From: Takakia lepidozioides
Lineage: Eukaryota; Streptophyta; Takakiopsida; Takakiales; Takakiaceae
Direction: 5' to 3'
Assembly (NCBI GenBank): GCA_030704615.1
Contig: CM060734.1
Coordinates: 40,440,042-40,504,041, forward strand
DNA: 64,000 nt
Position 1 is the stretch's first letter. The number at the start of each line of letters is the position of its first letter. Under the pieces are notes generated by a model. It worked only from the letters and a program-made list of their open reading frames with translations. It did not search any database and was not told the origin of the DNA. Shown piece by piece: positions 25,236 through 37,183 of the stretch. Both the position numbers and the translations under genes were made by a program.

Positions 25236-27394
25236 TGGGCATGCAAATGTTTCAGTTCCTGTTACTTCAGAAAAAGAAAGGGGGTTATTTTTCCCCCTCC
25301 TCCTGAATTTTGAGCCGTTCTCCCTATTAAAAGGAAAAAGGAAAGAAAGAGAGACTCAGAAAAGTCCGAGATATATTCATATGGACGTTTCTATCCTACA
25401 CTGCATAGTCCAGCAAAACCAATCCTCTAGGAGCCAGTTGTGGGCTTTACAAATTCAGCCTGAAATGTAGGATAACTCCCAAATGATTGATTCAGACAAA
25501 CAGTAAGAAGGCATGCCTCGATACTATTTCACAGCAGTCCAGATACTCACTTTTTGCTCAGCTATCTCTGCCACAGTGTTAGGGTAGATGAACTATACAA
25601 TGTAGCAAATCTGCGTTCTCAAGTTTGCCCATTGGCAGGGGTGTTAAATCTGTCTCCCATCTCAAAAGGAACGAAGAATCAATCAACTCAACATTTAAAA
25701 TCCCAGGACTTCCTCAGCTGTTGCAGACTTGATTCAGTTCCACGGTACGCACAATGTGCTAGTTTGCACTTCCCAAAAGAAAAGCAAAATATTACGACAA
25801 GCCATTGCCTCAAAAAACAGAAGATAATCATGCTCTCTTCGGGTTCGCCCAATATCGTTTTGTATAACATTTTGGAGGCATCCATATGCAATGGTCAGAT
25901 ATACATATTTGTATTGCAAACTCAGCCAATGAAGCGATCAAAGATGGACAACAACTAAGAGACTTGAACACCAAGCAGCCTGCAAAGAAAACGAAAACGA
26001 GACAATCTAAAACCCAGCGTCCATGTAATCCGATACAACGCTTCAGACATACAGCCTCAGACCGCCCTCGATCTCTTCCCACGATCTCCTCCAATGTGTA
26101 TCAAGAACTCATGGCTAAAAGTCATGAAGACATTTGGACCAAATCGGACTGATGCGCTGTGCTTGATGATAAAAGCAGCTCAAACAAAACCAACAGACAA
26201 TGCAAGAACGCGACTACGCAGCTCTTCAGACCCACTTTGAAAGACCCACAAACACATTGTCCACCCGCACAGCCAAACAATCACGTGAACAGAACCCATA
26301 TGTGAGAGTCACGTACCTAGTTGAAATTTCCCTCACGTTGCCAATCAAAGAACCTGCTCTCTGAGAGAAAGAGAGAGAGAGAGTGTGTGTGCGCGTGACC
26401 AAGGCATGCACGACCAGCCTTAAATCGAACGCAGGTAAGTAATAACTCAGTCCACACTTCCCACTCTTCCGTGTCGGCAGTACAGTTTCACAACCCCCTA
26501 CGAAACTTATTTTCCGTCCCCCTTCCTTCATTGGCATGTTTTACGTGGCCGGACCCACATCAGACACTTTTTTTATCATTTGTCAATCATGATGCACAAC
26601 TGCACAGCTTGTCTAGTTAGAGCCGGGTTACTGCCAAGAATCCTGCTTATACACTCATTGGCAGGCTCCAGCCTAGGCAGGGTTCTGGGCTGTAACCTGG
26701 CTGACACTTGATATTTGGGACAAGTTTGACAAATCTGCTATCCAGCGTAACCGGCATGCTCTCCCCAGTCATGCCCAAGAAATGATCAGAGCCCGGTACC
26801 CAGGAAACAAGCCAGTACAAATGCCTGGGGTAGGGCTTAGAGACATTCGTTTGGTTATTATACAGTGGTGAGTCCTCCACATGTAAGCTTCAGCGTAGGT
26901 GGAAAGTGTGAAAGTGCAGGTCAAGAACAACTTTGTATGTAACAGTCATGCTCCGCATTTGATCAAAACAGCATGATCTGCTGTGTTTCTTGTTGGTCAA
27001 AGGACTAACTTAGCGATCATATCATTGTGTTTTATGTGTGAAGATAGTGGCAGTGGAGGCCTGGAATGACTAAATTGTTGGAGGGGTTAATGACTGCACT
27101 ACTGAAAGAACATGGGAATGTAGAGGTTTGTATGGTATGGGCCTTATTATTTTTGGTCTCACGGTGTGGTAACTGGTGACCCTCTTACAAGGGCTTTTTC
27201 CAAAGATGCAAGGGGCCAAAAAAAGAAAAAGTAAGAACCCCGTTTTGCCAAGCCCCAAAGAGTTCGAATACATGAAAATGTTTTTCCTTGTTTTATCAAT
27301 CTTCATCCCCTTCCATTAGAAAGACTTGCTAAACCAGAAAGGGAAAAAAAAGAGGAAGTTACTGCTAAAGTCAAAGTTGGTTTACTGTCCAGCA
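25236..27394. other. GMD upstream region
   Basis: Contains the GMD promoter and 5' UTR (minus strand). A GA/GT microsatellite lies at about 26366-26396. Open frames here, including 25828-26094 minus, show no domain. Confidence 0.5.
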
Positions 27395-27582
27395 AGATAA
27401 AAGATAAAAGATAAAGATTCTTTAACGTCCAGTGAATTTACAGAGCCTACTGCTCAACACACAGGCCATCGAGGGCCCAATGGACGGTCTGAAGGCACAT
27501 GTTGAAGGATTGAGCCCAGGATCACCGAGGTTATGCACAGGCAAGGCACAAACACCCAACCACTGGGCTACCTGCTCAAGTG
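27395..27582 (-). mobile_element. tRNA-derived SINE, copy 1
   Basis: On the minus strand it begins near an A-box-like TAGCCCAGTGG (plus 27561-27571). It has a B-box-like GGCTCAATCC (plus 27508-27516) and ends in a (TTTATC)n tail (plus 27395-27417). It is strongly similar along its length to 44703-44885. The internal polymerase III promoter layout and the simple-repeat tail define a SINE. Confidence 0.75.
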
Positions 27583-28736
27583 CTATAAGGTAGCTGACCT
27601 GGTAATGCCAACTCCTGGGTGATAACTAACAGGCTGTTTCTGGAGAAGGTAACACTTCCAGGGAGCAATTATCAGACTTCCTGCCTTACTACTTATGGTT
27701 GGACTGGTGGTGACTAAAATTGTCAATACCAAACTTTCTTAAGAAATTGTTTGAACTCAACTTACAGAGTAGTAAAACTGATTGTCAGTCTGGCTAAAAT
27801 ACAGGATCCAAGAAACAAAAAAAATACTGCATACTCCCATGCAAAGTAACATGGTACCTAAGTTATGTCTTCCCCAGCAAAGTTAGAGCAATCATCATCG
27901 TTTGCCTTTTAGTGGACCCAAGGAGCCCCTGTAAATTCCCTGTCCAACATTCCACTGTTTTGGACTCGCATCGGCCAGATTTCCCAAGATTTTTTCTGGG
28001 CCCATCTTGGCACAAACTTTCACTGAAAGACCGTATGAGTCACTGAACGACCCATGAGTTAAATCGCTAACTTACATGCGAGAGCTGTACTCTGATTCCA
28101 GATACAAAACATGTTTCCGTGATAAATTCACATCTGTCTCTCTATCTCATTCAACTACGACAACCAATGTCTTATGAGTACATTCTCTCTCTCACAACCG
28201 ATGGATGGATTTGGGCATTGTTGTTGTTTGTTAGACCTCCCAGGTTGTTGAAATTTTCACTTAATTTGACAGCAGAAACGCCATACCTTCTTCCATCTTT
28301 CCTCCATGATACACCCCGAAGAACATTTGGTACCACCTCTTGTGATTATATGAGTAGGAGAAATGGTGCATTTCAGAAGAATGTTTGAACTCATCACTCA
28401 CCTCTGTTGGTTTGCAGGCCACATTGAGGGTGAGATGCAGCTGTGCAGGTGGAAGTGGCGCAGGTGGACATGGGCGGTCAGCCAGGTGGGAGGGAAGCCG
28501 ACATTGTAATGCGAGCATGTGGGTCCCTGCCGATCAGGAATGCACCTTTGTGGGATGCCTGACGCTGTTCAATAATGCCGTTGCTGTCTCACCTTCTTTG
28601 TTCGTGATTCAATCGTGAACGATGATGCTCCTTCCCACTTTTGTCACCATCCCCAACCCCACGACATTGAGATTAAAAGGAAGCGGTAAATGATGCGGAA
28701 GTAGTCTTTGGGCGTATGTGGATTGGAACACTGGAC
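27583..28736. other. intergenic, upstream of TSA
   Basis: No supported gene. The frames at 28119-28618 have no domain and are interrupted relative to each other. Confidence 0.45.
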
Positions 28737-28897
28737 CACCATCTCCTTCTTGAACCCTGAAGCCTATCTCCCCCCGAGATCACTCGCTCTGCGAGACTGA
28801 TGAAAGATGCTCTTCCACCATCTCCGTCTTGAACCCCGAACCCTAAGTTGTCTCCCCCCGAGATCAGTCGCTCTGCAAGACTGAGAAAAGAAGCTCT
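28737..28897. repeat. two ~80-bp direct repeats upstream of TSA
   Basis: Units at about 28737-28812 and 28816-28897 share CACCATCTCC-TCTTGAACCC and CTCCCCCCGAGATCA-TCGCTCTGC with few changes. They lie 250-400 bp before the TSA start codon, so probably in its promoter or 5' UTR. Confidence 0.75.
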
Positions 28898-29145
28898 GCC
28901 TACACTCTGCAGCTTGCATGCTGCTTACTTCCGGATCGGTTGGAGTGGGAGGACGGGCGACTGGTAGTTGAAGTTGTTAGAGGATGCAGGGAGATTGTGT
29001 TCGGTCTCTGCACGAAGGTGGTTTGTAATTGCGAGTGAATTCTCACCAATTGAGTGAGTTGAAGGAAGAAAGGTTTTTTCTGCCGTAAGTGAGGCAATTG
29101 AGAAGGTGGGTTGCACAAGGACTTTGCAAGTATCTCGAGGGCGGG

Positions 29146-32100
29146 ATGGCTTTGTCTATGGGTCCCGTCTCTCCCCACTCTACGCTCCATTCCTCTCACC
29201 AACCTCGTCTCGACGTGTCTACCTCCTCCTTTGTTTCCCGAAGCTGGTGCCCCCCCGCACTTAGGGCCTGCAATATCTCCTCAAAGGGTTTTTCTTTGAC
29301 GATGGGGAAGGTCAGCATTGCTGTGGCATCAGGCAAGAAGGTTCTAGCAATGGCTGCGATAGCAACTGTGACCAAAAGTGATCACAGAATAGGAGACAAG
29401 TTTGCTGAATTGAAGGAGCAAGGCAAGGTAAACCTAGCACGCTGTCTTTCTTACAATTGCAAGCATTCATGAGTTGAATTGAAAGCCTCCAATTCTCATT
29501 TGTGCAATAATCAGTAAGTTTGGAGGGAAGGAAGTAGCAAATATGTTGACGACATTTGATGATGATGATGCATCCTATTGATTGAAGGATGGCTACTTTA
29601 CATTTAGGACGAGCATTGTAAGTGGGCAACATCTTTCGGCAGACCTATAAGACTAATGGGGACTTCAAATGGTAATGGGTGCCCATGCTTGACTAAAGGA
29701 CAGCTCTGTGCAGGTGGCACTGATACCCTACATAACGGCGGGTGACCCTGACATGGATACAACGGCAAAGGCATTGAGGTTGTTGGATAGCTGTGGAGCG
29801 GACATACTAGAACTCGGTGTGCCCTATTCAGATCCCCTGGCTGATGGCCCTGTCATTCAGGCCTGTTTCTATCCTCTTCTCAGTTTCCTGATTCAAGATG
29901 AGTCCGCATTCGTCGGTTTTTTTCCTTTTGCTACCTTTAATTGGAAGTATGGAGTTCAGGGGGACTTGTGTATCTGGCAATGTAGGCTCTCAACTCTTAC
30001 ATTTCATTTGCAGGCCGCTGCAACCAGAGCGCTTGGCAAGGGTACTAATCTTGACAGGGTTCTTGGTATGCTGAAAGAGGTGATTCTTCTCCATCTATAC
30101 GTTGTATGCATGCCTCGGAAGCATCTAGATTAAATTGGTAGTTACAGTGACTGTGATGATAAGAACTACGCACTCTACACCTTGAGCAGCTATATATGTA
30201 GAAATGTATGCACGAACAGTTTGGTTTTTACTAGTGATTAATTCACGCTCATGGAGTCTCGCGTATCACTCTTGCACTCTGTCACAGACTGGGACCGTTG
30301 CTTTTATGTGATTGCCAATTGTATTTCAAGACACAGCCTTGAAGTGTCATTATGATTACTTTTGTTTGTTTTCTCAGAATGGAGGGAGTCGTCGATATCC
30401 GTGAAATGAAGCATGTGGCTTTTGTCCATTATGACCTAAAAGGATGTGTGGTGCAGGTGGTGCCGGACTTGGTAGCACCTGTGGTGCTATTCACATACTA
30501 CAACCCAATACTGAAACGGGGTCCTGAGACATTCTTGAAGGCTGTCAAGGCAGTTGGTATTTCAGGTACCGCGTTCTATGAGAATTCCAGCTTTGGGGGC
30601 CTCCATGTTTTTACATACTTTTGGTCGTTTGTGTCCTGCTTTCTGAAGTTTATGTCCATTTCTGCGTGTCTGTATTGGTCTGTCTTCTAGTCTTAGAGAG
30701 TTTAGAATCTAGATTTTGGGCTTGAGCCCAAAACAAGTCGTTGAGTGGCTATGGTTCCTTTCGAAAAATCATCAGATTATTCTGCATCTTTTGATGTGCT
30801 GGTACTTTCAGCATGCCAACATGCTTGCTTCATGGCTGGAGGAATTACATGTGGATGTGATTGCAGGCTTGGTAGTGCCAGATGTGCCACTTGAGGAGAC
30901 AGACAATCTCCGAGAACTTACGGCTGCCAATGGCCTTGAATTGGTAAGTACATGTGCTGCCCTTCTAATAATTCTTTGGTAAAGAGTATGATGCCTGTTG
31001 CATCGTTGTTGGTCAGGCCTATTTCTTCGTTCCTTTGATACTTCAACATGGAATTTTATGATTTGTAGATATTGTTGACAACTCCCACAACCCCCAAGGC
31101 TCGTATGGAAGTAATCGCTCAAGCGTCACAAGGCTTTGTGTATCTGGTGTGTACTTTCTTTCCTTTCTCATCTTTTCATCTCTGCTGATTGTTTTCAGTG
31201 TTCACATGATGCGCGGATTTCAGAATTGTGTGTATGGCATCATGGCAGGTAGAGAGAATCTCCTCATGAGACTGGTTGTTGTGGCCTTGTGGCCATAGAT
31301 GCTGTAGCTGCTGTGGATGGGAGGACAGAGGATGGAGAGAAAGTGATAAGCCTATGCATGGTTTGACAGATTTGTGTTTGATGCAACCCCTCTCAAGGGA
31401 GAATAGAGAGTTGATTTGGGAGAATTTTTGTACACTTGGTGCATTCATGTAGGGAAACATGCAGTGGAGAATCAGAATGGATGTGCATGACCCATTTGTA
31501 TTGTGCCTTGTAGGTGAGTTTGACAGGGGTCACCGGTGCACGCTCTTCAGTTGAATCTCGAGTGGAGGATCTTTTGAGGGAGCTGAAGCAGGTGCCCCAC
31601 TCTTGTTCTGAAAAGAGCAGTGCATTGCACTGCAAAGTCTGTTTTTTCTTTTTCTATCCAGTCTTGGAGGAATGAAGTGCAAACCACCCTGACCAATGTT
31701 GATGTTCCATGCACGTTTGTGCTTTGGGAGGTGTCTGGATTCCCTGTAATTTTAGATGTAAGATGCAACCTATTAATATGAGGCTGTTTCAGTTTAAGGG
31801 CAATCCGTCAGGGAAGTGTGTGGAGTCAATCAGAGGGTGTTCCAACATTCCAGTCAAAGGTCTGTCATAGTCTGATACAGAGTCCACATTTCAAGGTCTA
31901 ATACAGATTGTAAGAATTGGGATGGACACTTGTAGATATGACGGGGCTTCAAGTCATTTGATTTTGTTCTTGTCATTGCAGGTTACAAACAAGCCAGTGG
32001 CTGTGGGTTTTGGTATTTCAAAGCCTGAACATGCTGCTCAGGTAAATTACCTATTAAGCTGTCTGACCTACTGAAGTACAACTGATCATCTAAGTCTTTT

Positions 32101-32828
32101 CGGCAGTATATAGCGCACTTCCTCTCGACTGTATTAAGTCTGGGCATAGAGATAACTCTTTGCTCTATACTGTAAGTCTACAATTGAGACTTAATTCACC
32201 TATAGTGTGACCACGTGGATGGCTCGAGGACATTCCCCCCCTGCTGGGAGTTGTCAGTTCGACTTGAGAGTATGCATAAAAATTGCATCAATTGTGAGTC
32301 GCAATGTTTTCATTAGCAGCCACTCACGAGGGAACTCATGGTTGATTCCTAAGTTAGAATCCAACTCGGAGGTACACTTGATGGCAACAAGAGGTCATGG
32401 TTCAAATCTGGAGTGACAAAGATTAAGGGTTGTTTACATAAGCATGACATTGAAGGTCTGCTATGTGAGACTCGGATACAAACTCTAAGGTCTCAGTGTG
32501 CAATCTTGAATCTCTGTGTATTTCAGTTGGACTTGGAGTAGCTGTCAGAAAGCGCATGACCAAATTTCAAAGAACCCTGCAACCTTTCTTGGAATGTAAG
32601 AGTTTTTTCCACAGCAGCAGAGCAACTGTTGCCTCCACTCTATCTTCGTGCCTGATTTGCATGAGCATGCTCCTATCTTTTGGTGTGTTACAGGTGGTGG
32701 GATGGGGAGCTGATGGGGTCATTGTGGGAAGTGCTATGGTCAAGCTGCTGGGGGAGAGTGCTACTCCCACGGAGGGACTGGCTGCGCTGGAGACTCTTGC
32801 TCGTGACTTGAAGGCTGCGATTTCATGA
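29146..32828 (+). CDS. TSA1: tryptophan synthase alpha chain, plastid
   Basis: Nine exons with consistent phases give 343 residues: 29146-29427, 29714-29860, 30014-30079, 30457-30565, 30867-30943, 31069-31146, 31514-31591, 31982-32041, 32694-32828. The enzyme cleaves indole-3-glycerol phosphate to indole, which is passed to the beta chain. The first ~75 residues are Ser/Arg-rich and fit a chloroplast transit peptide. Catalytic Glu127 in [10 protein letters not shown] and Asp138 in LADGPVIQ are present with the normal spacing of 11. [50 protein letters not shown] and [18 protein letters not shown] follow in order. Intron 2 would start with GC (CAG/GCCTGT); all others are GT-AG. A BX1/IGL-type indole-releasing lyase cannot be excluded by sequence, but a transit peptide and single copy favour TSA. 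Confidence 0.95.
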
Positions 32829-35560
32829 AGCCGTGCGATGAGATTGTTCTGATCTAAATGTTTGGGTCAACTGCAGCAGGGGGCCTTGCATCATGATCTA
32901 ATTTTTGTAAATATTAGAGTCACATGTGGTCAGGCAATCATATGAAAACTTTTGAGATCCTATTGATAGATACATTGACCCACTTCATCTGCAAATTGGA
33001 AGAGGTGGCGTGGATGCTTGTCCAAAACAAATTGTCAACTAAATGAGCAAATTGCAATCGATTCTTTAACATCTTGGATTTCGTGTTAGGCAGATTTCAG
33101 TTCTTGGTGAAATGGTGATTGGGTTTTATAAAGCAAGGTCCATGCCCCAATCCTTCTATCAAACACCTTGCAGGCACTCTTTTTCTCTTGCAAGTGTCAG
33201 TTTGTCAATTAGGTCTGAGGAGTTTAGACTCTGGTTATATGGTTCAAATCTGTGGTAATACATAAAAGGCCATGAAACTGCTGATGCTCCCCTTGGTTGT
33301 ATTGGTAAAGTCTTCGCATTACCATGTCTTAAGAAAGCTTCCTCTGTGTTACTAAATTCAGAACATGATGTTAAAGATACAGCCAGAGTGAACACAGACT
33401 GTGAGAGAGTTCAGATCCAACAAGTTTTGAGAGCATTGGGACTTGGCGAGCTCTCAGTGCCAAGGATTGTAGTTGCAATTGTTGACATCAGGCCCTTTAC
33501 TGGTTTTGGTCTCCACCCATCCAGTTTATTTTGCTTGAGACCCTATATGGACATCACTGGACTTTCGCCTGGTTGGACTGAGTTCAGTTGTGCGTGAAGG
33601 ATCTCAACAAATGGTAGTGACATGTGCTTGTTGTGGATATTTGTGAGTCACTAGGTGGATAAAATGCTGGGACATTCTTGGTTGCAAAATAAATATATGT
33701 TCTTGGTTGTAACCTTCAGTTGCAAGAATGGACAGGTTCTTTGTTGTAGCCCACTTGCAAGATGACCACCCTCTCACACAGACATGTTCAAGTAGAGAAA
33801 TTGTTGAACTTAGCCAGTCTCAAAGCACATTTAGCAGATATTAAAGAAGCCACCATTGCAGTCGTAGAGAGATCCAGTGCAGATCAAAAATCTTTGTTAT
33901 TGGCAGCCCTCAGTTGAACTGCATGCTTTTCTTGGTGCAGACACCTGCCCTGATTTGTTGGCCACCCTCACCCAGCTGCATTTTCTAGTGGATCCGTTAC
34001 GGAATGCCTGTTGTGATGAGAGTGACCCTATAGGTGCAGGCATCAAGCAATGAGCTCAAATAAGATGCCCCTGCCTGCTATATGGATTGTCTAACTGGCT
34101 CACCAACAGGATGCAAGTGTCTTGCAAGTAAGCATGTAAATTCATTCACTACCAGTCGTCACATGACAAATCAGATATTCATCATCCAAGAGAAATCAAT
34201 GTATAAGTGGCTGGCCCCATGATGCAACTGACCTCCACATATCAGTGCAACATTCTACCCAGGACTGTGCTTGAACATCTGTGCAGGAAGAGGGAATGTA
34301 CTCATAAGATGTTGTTTGCTGTAGCCTTGCGGCCATTGACGCAAACTGAGCGTAACAGAAAGAGGTACTCACAAGACAATGTTTGATGTGGCTGTGAGGC
34401 CATAGACCTTGCGCCCAGTTCGGGCGAAACAGACAACAGAAGGGCACACTTCAGTAGTGGGGTTTGGGTTTTACAAATTTCCTCTAGAGAGCCCTTCACA
34501 ATCTGCTGTGTGTGATGGCCACAGCTTTAGGCTCAGCCTTGCGGTCTTGAAAGTTGGTAAACAGAGGTGCAGGAACTAAGTTCTTGATGGTCCTGAAGAG
34601 GGTCATTCTCTGATAAGAATACCCCTGACATAGTATCAGTGACTGCTTCTTCAGCTCTTGCCTGCTCGTCTTCCAAATGAGAAGAGTGACCAGGTCTTCA
34701 AGCCATACAGTGCAGCTGCTGTAGGTTAGGACCTAGGGAAACCCTATTCTCCCGCCCCATCTCCCATTCTCCCATTCTGTTCTGGGAACAACATCCTCAA
34801 CAGAATAACCGGATCAGGCAATTCTTGAGTGGTGTTACCTAAAACTTAGGCACATTGTTAGGAAGTAATCCTACACCCCGTTTCTTACCTACATACAAGG
34901 GGAAAACCGGTCTGTGTATGTTGCCTAGGCAGGTCCATTTTTTGAGTTCTGTCCAAGTAAGGGTGCAAACTCTCCTCCCAATCCTCTCTGTTCACATCCT
35001 ACTAACTTCCTTATCTCATATTGTCCGCTAAGTTCATATCATCATGCCCAACATGCAAAACCACCCCTTAATTTTAACTCCAGGTCCTCCAAAAATCCGC
35101 GCACCTTTACCCTCTACAGTTGATATCCCCCAACACAGGGGTGTATTTATGTGACAATCTTCAATCCTGGTTTTAATAGATCTTTGAACTCTACACTTCT
35201 ATAAACTCTGAAGTTTACAGTCACTTCAATGGTGCAACTTACTTAGAAATGGACTAAAAAGTCCATGTGCATCATTGAGCAGCCCTAACAGGCAAAGAGG
35301 AAAGGTAAGACGAAAAATAAAGGTAGCTCATACAAAGACAGCTAATGCACACTATTCCTTGCATGAGCTCCTGGGTATGCCCTAGATTGGTTCCAAGTTG
35401 AGAGGTTTCCTGAATTCACTCAAACACATTGGCTCCAGTCTGTTCCTTGGCATCATCAGCACAAGGGCCTCTCAACTACCCTGAAGTATATGGCCCCGAC
35501 ATGCATACAAATTCAGATCCAGTAGTCTTGTCACAGTTGAGCAGGATACCTTCAAGCAGA
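32829..35560. other. intergenic between TSA and TOP6A
   Basis: The two genes converge here, so both 3' UTRs should lie at the ends. The longest frames (33346-33597 plus, 34196-34499 minus) show no family. I see no tRNA or transposon end. Confidence 0.5.
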
Positions 35561-36841
35561 TCATATCCAATCTCTCTCTTGGAGTTTGAGTGGAAGGTAA
35601 ACCTCAGACAGATACTGGAATCCAAACGAACTTAAAGCTTGAATCTCAGCTTTCTCCTTGGTCTTCACCATGAGTTCCAGCTCCTTAACCCAGTTCTGAT
35701 CCTTCGTTATGAAATCCTCTTCAAGCAAGTCTTTCCCTGTCTTTATATCCTGATCGGTCATAGGCAGCCGGCATTGCTCAGGAATTTTGTACTTGTTGAG
35801 ATCGGACGGCCGAACTCCTAACCATTTGATGTCTGGTGTTGTGAGATTGGAACTATCATAGGACATGTTTTTAGATCCACTCATGTACACAGACAGGATC
35901 TTCAGTCCATAGGGATCACTGTCCACCAAACCCAGCACAGGTAGCTTCAAATCCGTCTTCATCTTCTTCAGAAACAGCCGGGTGGCAACGTCAGGCTGCC
36001 CTTTGGCTGTGATGATGACACAAGGAAATCTATTGTAAAACCTATCCTCCGCAAGTCGCATGAATGCAGCATCTTTTTCTACGAGAAGAATGAAAAGAGC
36101 ATCACTCTCCATGCCCTGAACCTTGTCGACATTGGGAGGAATGGCTTTTCCACCAACTCCCATTTTTGTGCAATCGATTCTGTCCCCATCTTCTGTGAAA
36201 AAAAGCCTCCCTACCACGACTCCCTTCTCTGAAGCAACCACATTCAAGCTTGATCTTGTGCACCCCAGCATGCAAGAAACATCATCCAGAACAATATCTG
36301 ACTGCCCCTGATCCTGAAAGAGTTTAACATCAGTGTAGAAAAGATCTCGTTTAGTCACATGTATCTGCTTTGTGCAAAGTTGGTGAACGAGCTGTAGGAT
36401 CCGTGTCGTGATGGCTGTCTTCCTTACACTGGATATGTTAGCAAACTGACGAAAGGATGCCTTATCCTTGAGGACAATGCGGTCCAGCTCAGGAACATAG
36501 AGCTGATTAGCACTGCTCCTAGAAGGTATGGCGTAGCCAAAGCCATTACCTTCCAAAATCGATTTGGCAACGCTCAAAATATTCTTCTCTATCTCGAAGA
36601 TCACACTGCTGGTATTAAGATCCACCACCTCTTTGCAGGCATGCGCGAGGTGCAAGTCTGCGAGGGTTCTGGTCTCAGGCTTGGAGTCATGAGCAGTTTG
36701 TGAGAAATCCTTCACAGAAGCAAGTATCACAGGATCTGGTTTCAGCTTCTTCTTGAAATTAAGTGCAGCCTGGGCCTGCGCCTTTCGAGCTTCCGGTGGC
36801 TCGTTGTCCTCGTCGTCGACAGCCCTGCGCTTGTCCGCCAT
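35561..36841 (-). CDS. TOP6A: DNA topoisomerase VI subunit A (SPO11-3 type)
   Basis: An intronless frame of 426 residues, the length of Arabidopsis SPO11-3/RHL2. As the A subunit of the plant type IIB topoisomerase VI it makes the strand-passing double break needed for decatenation during endoreduplication, with TOP6B, BIN4 and RHL1. The winged-helix catalytic tyrosine is in RDLFYTD (Tyr169). The Toprim metal ligands are Glu255 in LVEKDAAF and Asp307/Asp309 in LVDSDPYG. The C-terminus [18 protein letters not shown] is the family end. The frame is open upstream to 36955 (38 further codons), but MADKRR at 36841 matches the family N-terminus, and a TGCAG/GACCC site in the extension could be a UTR splice acceptor. 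It is not a meiotic SPO11-1/2, judging by the conserved SPO11-3-like sequence throughout. Confidence 0.96.
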   Translation of the reverse strand: MADKRRAVDDEDNEPPEARKAQAQAALNFKKKLKPDPVILASVKDFSQTAHDSKPETRTLADLHLAHACKEVVDLNTSSVIFEIEKNILSVAKSILEGNGFGYAIPSRSSANQLYVPELDRIVLKDKASFRQFANISSVRKTAITTRILQLVHQLCTKQIHVTKRDLFYTDVKLFQDQGQSDIVLDDVSCMLGCTRSSLNVVASEKGVVVGRLFFTEDGDRIDCTKMGVGGKAIPPNVDKVQGMESDALFILLVEKDAAFMRLAEDRFYNRFPCVIITAKGQPDVATRLFLKKMKTDLKLPVLGLVDSDPYGLKILSVYMSGSKNMSYDSSNLTTPDIKWLGVRPSDLNKYKIPEQCRLPMTDQDIKTGKDLLEEDFITKDQNWVKELELMVKTKEKAEIQALSSFGFQYLSEVYLPLKLQERDWI

Positions 36842-37183
36842 CGATGGTTTCCGCAACTGCTTCAGCTCTCCAGGGTCCTGCAGAATTTTGGAGGGAAAAC
36901 AAAGAGGTTCTAACGACGATGATCGACGAAGATCTAACGTTCTATTTACACCCACAATCTTGTCTTTTTAAATCTCTTTTCTCATGATCCGAAAATAATC
37001 GACCCATTGTATGGAATGGGGCAATCATTGTCTTGTAATGTTTCCCGAGCTGGTGATTTTTCTGTCGGTGCCAAGTCGATCCGAGAAACTTGTCGAGGCT
37101 ACGAAGAAACGATCGAGAGTGAAGCGCAAGGAAATGATGGTAGCTTGAGGATGGTAAAGCCAGAGAGCTGAGAGCTGGGAGCT
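36842..37183. promoter_or_regulatory. shared head-to-head promoter region
   Basis: Only 342 bp separate the start codons of TOP6A (minus) and the WD40 gene (plus). Both promoters and 5' UTRs must lie in it unless one has a distant leader exon. I see no convincing TATA box for either direction. Confidence 0.55.

Noticed and set aside
30716-30866. Upstream extension of TSA exon 5 ([17 protein letters not shown])
   Set aside because: Only the acceptor at 30866 gives the correct phase with exon 4 and the family sequence SGLVVPDV.
32207-32416. SINE candidate in TSA intron 8 based on GGTTCAAATC
   Set aside because: There is a B-box-like phrase, but no convincing A-box at the right distance and no tail.
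36842-36955. N-terminal extension of TOP6A from the ATG at 36955
   Set aside because: The 38 extra residues have no family support, whereas MADKRR matches the known N-terminus; a UTR acceptor lies in the extension.
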